From contig JAZHRO010000039.1 of the NCBI GenBank assembly GCA_037157565.1, positions 48,050,001 to 48,114,000 of the forward strand: a stretch of DNA of 64,000 bases. Direction: 5' to 3'. The notes under the pieces were generated by a model, which saw nothing but the letters and a program-made list of their open reading frames with translations, was not told where the DNA came from and searched no databases. Of this stretch, positions 56,368 to 64,000 are shown piece by piece. The stretch comes from Thalassia testudinum. Taxonomy: Eukaryota > Streptophyta > Magnoliopsida > Alismatales > Hydrocharitaceae. Numbering within the stretch: position 1 is the stretch's first letter; each line of letters begins with the position of its first letter. The translations under genes and the position numbers were made by a program.

Positions 56368-58000
56368 CATACATATATGTGTATGGAATTTTGAACATAA
56401 ATTTATTTCGAACAACTATACCTCATATTTATGTTTGGTTGGTTAAATTAACGACTATAATTTTAATATTTATGTTTGATTTAATTTTTTATTTTATTTG
56501 AATAAATTTGTTCCAAAAAATTATTGATGGAGGGCAAAGCATTGGATTGGCATGGTCAGTACCTAAATATGATAGAAACAAACTTTACTTAGCATGAGTC
56601 CAAATCTTATATGGGTTGAACTCAACCCTTGACATTTAGGAAAATTTAAGCTCTACTTAGGTTGGACCTAAACTCAAAAAGACTCAAAGAGGTCTGTTCA
56701 ACCCATTTGCATATGAGGTCCTTTAGGTTTTAGGATTTAGTCCTGCATTGGCTTCCTCTTTCACATTTAAGGATGTAAGTTTCAATACATCTCACTACAA
56801 AAGAATGGATAGAATTTGATCCGAATTAGATTGGGTTTGGATATAGATTTTATCTAAAAAATATGATCGGATTTGAGTGTAGGTATGGATATGAGTTACA
56901 CCCAATTTCCCTACCCGAATAATCGAATAAAATTTTCATTTACTTGAGATATATAAATTTTATCTTAAATCCCTTATTCTCCTAATCATAATCTTTCTCA
57001 CGATTCCTTCTATGATTTTGAATGTTAGTAATGTTTCTAAAGCTTCCATTGAATATTTATTTTAGAGATGAGGATTTTTTATTTGAAAGATACCTATATT
57101 TAGTCTTTTTATTTTTGATGTATTTTTCTTGAAAGTTTCTTTTTGTAATAATTTTAGTAAAAAATAATAAAATTAGAGTAATCTGAGTTTATATGTTCAA
57201 AATTTGTTAAAAATAAATAATAAATGAATTACATTATAGATTTTTTTTTTATTTTAATTTGATATAATTTAACTGTAAGATTAATTTATAAATAAGTATC
57301 TAATTGATAAATAAATATATATTGGATAAATAAATATAGATATAAATTTAAATTTTTACATCTAATAAATAAATAAATAAAATATAAATATAAATTTTAT
57401 AAATAAATATAGATATAAATTTAACCAAATCCGAACCATCGGCCTTCCTGCTCACACTGTCCCAAAGTCCTTCCCTTCACTCCCTCCGAGTCTGACAACG
57501 ACGGATCTCTCTCCTTGATTTGGTGATTGTCCTTTACCAAGTTGGTGTTTTATAATCGGACCGGACTGGATCGGTCGATCGACCTGAGCGTACCAGAAAG
57601 CGGTGGAAGACCAGCCAGACCGTTCGGTTTTTAATCGGCAGAAATCTGCTTCAACTGGTGTGAACCGGAACCACCAGCCCAACCGCCCAATTAAAAATGA
57701 GAAAAAAAGAAAAAAAAGCGAAAAAACGAAAAGCGCAGTTGAAAGATCCGACAAAACCAAGCTCCTCGACCCCGATACCTCCCTACCCTAACGCCACTCC
57801 GACGATCCCTCGCCGCCGGAAGTAGCCCTCCTCTCGTCTCGCAGTCTCGCTCCGCCGCCGCGCCATCCAATACCACCTCCCCACCCACCGGTCAGGTCAG
57901 TCCTTCCTCCTCCCTCCATTCTCCAACAACTCCGCCTCCCGTCCGTTCTCCTCCACCACCACCCCACGCCCAAGCCTCCTCCCCTTCCTCCACTGACCTT
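55600..58000 (+). repeat. Composite repeat, copy 2, with internal insertions
   Basis: It matches 46480-47510 in three blocks (55600-55860, 56520-56720, 57430-57900). The 660 bp between the first two blocks and the 710 bp between the last two have no counterpart in copy 1 and are AT-rich; the first contains a TA microsatellite. The last block holds GGACCGGACTGGATCGG, AGAAAGCGGTGGAAGACC and GTGAACCGGAACC. Copies are roughly 65-70% alike where comparable, so the duplication is old. Confidence 0.5.
56322..56360. repeat. (TA)n microsatellite, about 39 bp
   Basis: An uninterrupted TA run in the part of composite-repeat copy 2 that is absent from copy 1. A similar run at 46458-46483 borders copy 1. 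Confidence 0.95.
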
Positions 58001-59639
58001 TTTCCCCCGGCTTCTCTCTCTCCCCAGTCCCCGTCCTCCTCCCTCCCGTCTCCTTTGGCCACTACGGCTCCCTCCCTACCGGTCACCTCCTCCTCCTCCC
58101 CACCGCCTCCTATCATTACCATAATCATTCTAAATAATAAGCCTCCGTCAAATTTGGAAGCTTGATTTTGTGTTCCCATCTTGGCTTGGTTCATCTTTTC
58201 TTCCTCGGCTCAGGAGGTCTCACCTCTCTCCTCCTACCCCTCAGCCCTATCATTAACAAATCTTTGATATAATTTAGAACCTTTTGCTCAAACGAATGCA
58301 TTTATTTTTTCACCCGTATGTACTTTTAGCTCAAGTAATGTTTTGAAGTTTGTGAATGCCTTTTTTCAGTTCTTTGATAAATTGGGACCTGTATAGATTG
58401 CAAGAGAAAATGGAGAGTGCAAGCGAGAATGGAAGGGGGAGGAGGAGGGGTTCCAATGGTAGGGAGGAGGTAAGGGGTGGGGGGAGCAGGGGAAGAGGTT
58501 TCTTCCTTTGTCCTCCTTGGTTATCATTGATCTGCGAGGAGGGGTTCCTCTTCGTCGCTTTTGCTGTCAAGTTGGGGTCATTTCACTTGTCGTGTGTGTC
58601 ATGGCTCCATCAAGTGCATAAATCATATGGGCCTACAGCATCACAGTCATTGTGTTCCTCTTCTTTGGTAATAAAGATGGTGGCAGTTTTGATGAGGGGT
58701 TTGCTAGTGTTGCTCCTGAGAGAAGGTTTATTGTAGTTATGGCTTCTTCAATCATTTCATATAGGTGAGGAGTTCCTCAATATATGGTTGATTGTGGGAA
58801 TGGTGGACAGTTGCCTTTGTTTGATCTTGGTGTTGATTATTATTAATCTTGGGTGTGCATGAGGGTTCTTTGTCATGGTTGCTCAGTTGATGGGAGAGGT
58901 CAACTTCTCTTCCCCATGATGACGTTTGATGGCAATGGGGCTAGGTGGAGCTCTTGGTTGGGCTTTGATGAATTGTCCTCCCAGTATGTTGTGTAGGTAG
59001 AGTAGAGGTATCCTGCTGTGTGGCTTCATTACTCGGAGGTCGTGATAGTGATCGGTTTGTCATTTGGGATGCTGAGGTGATGTAAAGAAATTGAATTAAT
59101 GGCCGTGGATCAGTGGTGGGTCGTTTGACTCCATGGAGGTTTTCTTTTATAAGGGGTGTTCCATGGTAGGTATCTTGTGGCTGGAATCTCTTCTTGTCTA
59201 CTCACGATACACTTGTGCAAAGAGGCGAGGAGCGACCTTTTGCTTTTGCAGTGATGGACTGACTGCCTAGGTGCTTCTGCATTATCGTTGACAGGGGGCG
59301 AATAATAGTGGCAAGCAGAGTTGCGTGAGGAAGAATGAAGGTTAATTTGGTAATATCTGAAGGGGCCTCATGAACTTCGTGTAATTATAATGATGGAACT
59401 CAGGAATTCAACACCTCATTGTGAGAAAAATTTATCGTTCTAAAAAAAAAAAAACCTGAGGGAACCCTTTTTGGAGCTTCCCTTGGGGAGACGATGAGGG
59501 GTAGAATGATTCTTCACATTGTGGCATGTGCAAAATTATGTTACCATATTTAATGTTACAGTTGCATCCATTGTACTCAAAATTGGTGGTCTCTCTGTTT
59601 CTTTTAGTCCCACTACTTTGAGACAAGATGCCCTTTAGA
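58001..59639 (+). other. Unassigned; possibly the decayed 5' part of an L1 element
   Basis: CT-rich sequence to 58260 gives way to moderately GC-balanced DNA. One frame over roughly 58650-59080 is unusually open for this region (ERRFIVVMASS, GVPQYMVDCGNGGQLPLFDL, GRGQLLFPMMTFDGNGARW), yet I recognise no domain. Because an L1 endonuclease relic starts at about 59640 on the same strand, this may be ORF1 of that element, but ORF1 motifs are not visible. A 13-A run lies at about 59442-59454. Confidence 0.3.
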
Positions 59640-60800
59640 TTTGATTCTGTCAGTTGGTTTTGATTTTGGTTCTTGCTTTTGGAATTTGTGGCAGTGAACT
59701 TGATAGGTAGGGATGGTGTCTGGTGGCAGCATGGAAGGATGGTCTTTTTCGGAATGTTCCTATGCTGGTAGGGACATGAATGGCCTCTTTTCTATCATAC
59801 ATGCATCACGATGGTCTATTTTTTATTTTGATAACTTGTGTTTATGGACCTTATTGGATGATTTAAAGTGGAACTCTTAGGAGGAGATTATGGATGTCAC
59901 TTCTGCTTTTGCAGATGTGCCTTGGCTGATTGAGGGGTACATCACATGTTACTCTCAACATGTTGGATCCCCCAAATAGTAAAGAGAAGATATTGGGCCA
60001 AATCGTAATGATCCTGGCTTGCCCCTTCCCCACCACCCAAACCAAAGAAAAAAAGGAAAAAATAAAAAGAAAAGGATCTTGGCTTGTAGGATTTTGGCAA
60101 TTTATGACTACCGAGAACATTAAGTCATAGATTGACAGATTCCTTTGCTCGGTGGAGTTTGTTGACTTGTTTGCTTCGCCAGCAATGAAAGGAATGAGTA
60201 GGTTTTTCTTTGGCCACATGTCTTTGGTCTGGTGCTTAAATGAAGACTTGCACCTGAAGACATTTCAAATATGAAAAATCGAGGCTTTTAAAAGCTGGCT
60301 TCAAGAAAATGATGGACTGGGGTCGACCATTGTAATACGTGGAATATATACTACTACTTTGGCAAAGCACTTATAGGGCCACCAAGTTTCCTGGTGGAAT
60401 ATAAGAAGTTGAAGGCTTAAAGGTTTAAAAAGCAAGATGATGCCTTACAAGAGACAAGGATGAAAGAATTGAAGACCCTTGCCGTCTTACTGATAGGGAG
60501 GTGGCTAATCCTAAAGGCACCGACAAGTTTTCCTAGAAGAGGATTTGAAAAATGAGTTCGAACAGAGGCAACAATCCAGACAGACATGGCTGTGTAAGGG
60601 GATGCAATACAATCCAGACAGACATGGCTGTGCAGGTGCCATAGAAATTATATTGAGAGGACATAGTTGAAAGGGAGGGTTGTTGGGAGCATACAGGATG
60701 TGGAGGCTGCTTTGGCTGACCATTTCTATGCTTTTACCAAGGGAGGTGATGGCGCTTCTTCCACTTTTGGCTTTATGATTGGATGAATCAGGTAGTTTTT
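59640..60800 (+). pseudogene. L1-type LINE endonuclease relic
   Basis: Across shifting frames the plus strand shows CVYGPYW and WEEIMDVTSAFADVPWLI (about 59835-59930), resembling the VYGP...PWLIGGDFN part of the endonuclease. IDRFLCSVEFVDLFASPAMK and MSRFFFGHMSLVW (60130-60230) follow, matching DRFLxSxEWxDLF...SDHxPL. GPPSFLVEYKKLKA (about 60380) and DVEAALADHFYAFTKGG resemble the linker to RT. RT itself is not visible, and stops and frameshifts are frequent. The block ends at a T-run near 60795. The other L1 piece (63390-61803) is on the opposite strand and is a separate insertion. Confidence 0.58.
60571..60632 (+). repeat. 24-bp direct duplication, 38-bp period
   Basis: ACAATCCAGACAGACATGGC continuing TGTG occurs at 60571-60594 and again at 60609-60632 without a mismatch. 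It lies inside the L1 relic and shifts its frame. Perfect identity amid decayed sequence suggests it arose recently. Confidence 0.9.
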
Positions 60801-61639
60801 TTTTTTTCAAAAAAAAGAAAGTTTCCTAGACTGTTTGCTTTGGTCAAGGTTTATCAGACAAACCTTTTTGCCAGTTGATGGTGGAGATGAATGTAGGTAC
60901 TGGGAGCTTGCTTTTTTGGTCTGTTTTAATATATTGAAGGGTGCAAGCCTTTGTGGAAATGTAGAAGCATCTCATCAATGGTTACCCTGCCAGTGGTGCT
61001 CTGCTTGATGGTTGGAAATAGATGGATGGGTCATTTACTGTCAAGTCGACCTACAATAGATCATGCCAAGTCTTTCCTCATTCAGATAAAGAGTTAATTA
61101 GATGTTGCCATTTAATTTTGAAAGTTGATACCCTGCTAAATAAAAGTTTTTTACTTGAATTTTTTCCCTTAATTTTTGAGGAGTCATAGGTTGGTGAATA
61201 AATTTATTTCCTTTGGAAAATGCTACTGTACTTTATGTGATTCCACCTTTGAAGATTGATATCGTCTATTTTTTGCTTGGTACTTGAGGTGTTTTGTCAA
61301 GGGAAGACTTTTATTTGAGACCTTTTAATGATGATTTCTCGGCTGGTTGTCCATCTTTGGTCTGATGTGTAATAGATCAAAGCCTGATAGGGCTAATCCA
61401 TTTTCATTCCTTGATCGATTTAGCTTCAATGGAATGAGTTAGTTTTCAGGGTGGCTAGATTTTATATGGCAATGTTGTATTCTTGGCTTGATCCTTTACC
61501 CTTATGGGACTTACAAAGATCCTTTTGTAGTTTTATGTAACGTTGTTTGGGAGGCTTAATAAAAGTGGATGATCGCTAGTGTTAGATGGTCATCTTTTTA
61601 CCTTTTTTTTTTATTTTCTTCTACTCCTCTTGTCAAGCC
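60801..61639. other. Unassigned sequence, probably LINE-derived
   Basis: No protein domain is clear. A/T runs at 60800-60826 and 61602-61612 and loose similarity to LINE untranslated DNA are all that can be said. Confidence 0.3.
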
Positions 61640-61802
61640 TAATATTCCATCATTATACTAGCCCATGATAGTTTCTTCTCTCCACATGATTAAGCCACCT
61701 ATAATTAGCCCCTTTTATTTTCTCTATGAATGCCACACCAACCTTTTCCTTGATAGCCTTATTTTGACCATCCATCCATCTTAACTTCTTGGTTTATGCC
61801 TA
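61640..61802 (-). pseudogene. Possible LINE C-terminal fragment (RTE-like)
   Basis: On the minus strand a frame reads KVGVAFIEKIKGANYRWLNH then VERRN (about 61752-61680), reminiscent of the VGVAPIEDKMRExRLRWFGHVQRR segment at the end of RTE-type proteins; the two RTE copies in this window have [20 protein letters not shown] and a near-identical form. It is very diverged and adjacent to the L1 poly-A end at 61805. Confidence 0.32.
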
Positions 61803-63390
61803 AGTTTTTTTTTTTTAAGAAATAAAGGAGGATCACTTGGGCAGTCATCCTCCAAATTCGTTAAGCCCTTCTTAAAAAATAATAAGTACAAATAGATAGA
61901 AGGGCATCCCCTCCTTTACAAAGGTGACCATAGACTTTTAAAGGCTCAAGCTTGATTGGTTACATTTTCCACATAGGCTCTCTTCCCTTTCAAAATCACT
62001 TCATCTCTGTGTAACCACATCGACCAAAGAATAGGTTGTGTAAATGCTCACTTCCTTTTTGATATGAAATTTCCACCACCAAAAGAGTCCCAAAAAGTAT
62101 CCCAAGTAGAATAATCAATCCAATCAATATGTGCAGCTCTCCATGCATCCTTCATGAATTTACATGAGAAGAATAAGTGGTGGCAATCTTCGGAATCCTT
62201 GTTGCATAGACAGCAAGTCATATTTGAAAGAGGGGAGATTTTATTAAAATAAACTTTGGTCATAATTCTCTCTCCTTAGCAGCCATACAAAAAGTTTTAC
62301 TTTTAAAGGTGCATGTCTTCCACATTTGCTGACAGTCCCATAGAAAGCGTGCATTTCGTTGTGCCCCCGATGCCTGTAAGACATTGCATTCTTTTTGTAC
62401 TTCAAAAACATCCTCTGTCGATTCCCATTCTGCATTTGGTCTGAAATTTATCAAATCTTGATGCACAGTCACTAAATCTTCTAGCTTTTGGTCCGCAAGT
62501 ACCATAGGTAGGTGAGGATTCCATAATGCACCGCCCCAGCACGAAGAAACCTTGCAGCCAGCATCTGATGTTAGCGCAAATAAGCGTGGATAACGTTCAG
62601 ATCGCTGCCTGTGCCCTGACCAATTGTCTAACCAAAATCTGAAAGTCCCCATTACCCAATTTCGCAATAAAGCACTTCTGTATCTCGGGAAGAAGAGGCA
62701 TCAGGCCCTACCAAAACTCCGAAGCTCCTCTCATTGCAGCTAGTCTCTTCTCCCATGCCAACTTCGAGCCATAGCATGTATCCAAAAAAGAGGAAAGAAA
62801 ATCCCTTTTCAGCCCCATAATCCGTGTAATCCACTTTGCTAGCAAGGCCTTATCATGGTTAGGCACACCGGCCACACCTTCCATAGTCGGCCTACGTACC
62901 GCATCCCATGGAACCAAGGAACTCCCTTACTATCCATCACTGTTCCCTTCCAAAAGAAGCATCCACAAATTGTCTTGAATCTCATCTTCGCCTTTCTCGG
63001 CATCAAAAACATTGATAAAAAGAAAAACAGGATAGCGGTAAGAACACCATAAGAGGACTACCTTGTCCCCTGAAGAAAGTAATTTCGATCTCCAACCCTC
63101 TAAGTCTCTTTTCTAATTGTTCAATGACGGGTATCCAACCTTCATAGTTGAGCTTTTTGTCCAAGAGAGGTAGACCCAAATACTTCAGTGGTAGGCTACT
63201 CCTTGGGGTATGAAGCATCTCTGCACAAGCCAAAGCCTCCATGTTTTCCATGACAAAAGGCACAAAAGATGACTTCTCTCTATTCCCACCTAAGCCTAAA
63301 AAGTCACTAAACAAATCCACTAACAAAGATAAATTCCTAGCCTCCTCTACTGACCCCTCCGCAAAAAAATTATATCATTTACATATTACA
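61803..63390 (-). pseudogene. 5'-truncated L1-type LINE: RT end and zinc-binding domain
   Basis: The minus-strand frame starts at about 63385 with YVNDIIFFAEGSVEEARNLS, where active copies have YADD, so a catalytic Asp is lost. LGLGGNREKSSFVPF, LPLKYLGLPLLDKKLNYEGW and IEQLEKRLRGLE (63180-63080) follow, the usual RT-thumb region. Then come GLKRDFLSSFLDTCYGSK, WVMGTFRFWLDNW and the zf-RVT motif TCCLCNKDSEDCHHLFFSC (about 62220-62160). It ends in a 12-base poly-A (T-run 61805-61816 on the plus strand). The 5' two thirds are absent. A target duplication could not be confirmed. Confidence 0.87.
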
Positions 63391-64000
63391 AGATAGGCAC
63401 CATTAGGCCTCTATTTGGTGGTGCACATCTCGAAAAAAACCATTATGACGTGCGGTGCAGTGAACGTGTATCTAGAACAAAAAGTAGTAAGGTTCAGAAA
63501 GTCGATATGTGGTATTTGGTCGATTGGGTTACCACACAAAGAGTATGCAGTATGGAGGCAAGTATGTAGACGAGTATGCGGTTTCATATTTTTTATTTAA
63601 AAAATATGAAATAATTAGTCAACTTGCTAAAATTTATATTGCATGTCTCAATCATATGAAAAATCAAAGCTATAAACATAAAGCTGTCTCAAGTAGTATA
63701 ATGCAAAAACACATTAATCCTTACTATACTATTGAGAGTATGAAACCTGACATCTTGAAAAATTGGCCTATTTTGAGTCATTTCCAACTTGAGGTGCAAA
63801 TAAGAAAATAGTGGTAGGTAAGGGTAATGCTTGGTGGATTGAAATATGACATTCTAGTGTAGGATGGTAAGGGGCGAAGTGAGAGGATGGCTCTACGGAG
63901 CAATGATGTGGGTGGGGAGGGAGGTTGGATGGTGGTGGTGGGGTATCGTTAAAGGAGATCGTTGGGAGGGGGAGAAGCGAGGGGGTGGGGGGGACCATAC
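63391..64000. other. Unassigned right-edge sequence
   Basis: AT-rich sequence to 63800, then a G-rich stretch (63860-64000) like those in the gypsy LTRs of this window. A 100-codon frame at 63509-63811 has no recognisable domain and an AT-biased composition. No element boundary seen. Confidence 0.35.

Overview
This window looks like nuclear DNA of a flowering plant. The evidence is the set of mobile-element lineages: a Tekay/Del-type Ty3-gypsy chromovirus, Athila/Tat-type gypsy LTRs with tRNA-Asp-like primer sites, several Ty1-copia elements primed by initiator tRNA-Met, an RTE-type LINE and L1-type LINE relics. I cannot name the species. I found no host protein gene, rRNA, tRNA or CRISPR array that I can support. 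Almost everything interpretable is transposon-derived, and every coding region seen is broken by stops or frameshifts.

Positions 4246-44615 form a nested stack that can be largely unpacked. The oldest layer is a minus-strand copia element (copia C). Its 5' LTR is 44484-44615, gag is 44379-43681 plus 8510-8301, and PR-IN-RT is 6571-4246. A plus-strand copia (copia O, 8516-41030, target duplication ACCTC) landed in its gag; removing it restores the gag frame. Copia O is itself split into gag (9326-9440), integrase zinc finger/C-terminus (33353-33925) and RT-RNase H (39600-40862) by two minus-strand Athila/Tat-like elements. The first (9441-33352) has its gag broken by a full-length Tekay element (9790-20127, target duplication GGTTT) and its LTR broken by a 4.55-kb solo LTR (27845-32395). 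The second leaves a primer site and a very long LTR (33983-39599) that carries a truncated RTE LINE (35804-36295). A solo Tekay LTR (41041-43675, target duplication TAAAT) sits 5 bp beyond copia O.

To the left, copia C is interrupted in gag/PR by an Athila-like solo LTR (6572-8300) and in RT by another copia (copia N, 4245-2400). Further left are a chromovirus-like LTR piece (about 1514-2399) and part of another gypsy-type LTR (about 330-1420), whose family recurs inverted at 23472-24640.

The right third (44616-64000) is less dense: a near full-length RTE LINE (48330-51664) with a 19-20-bp target duplication and an 81-bp tandem repeat in its N-terminal region; a 1.4-kb long inverted-repeat DNA element (51910-53305); AT-rich MITE-like sequence around a head-to-head palindrome (53331-55470); two diverged copies of a composite repeat (46480-47510 and 55600-58000); and L1 relics on both strands (59640-60800 plus, 63390-61803 minus).

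The most unusual signal is the palindrome CCAGACGTCTGG and close variants. It recurs in at least three LTR groups that share little else, as one or two sites or in dense clusters. No new biochemical system was identified; the value of the window lies in its unusually readable insertion history and this shared motif.
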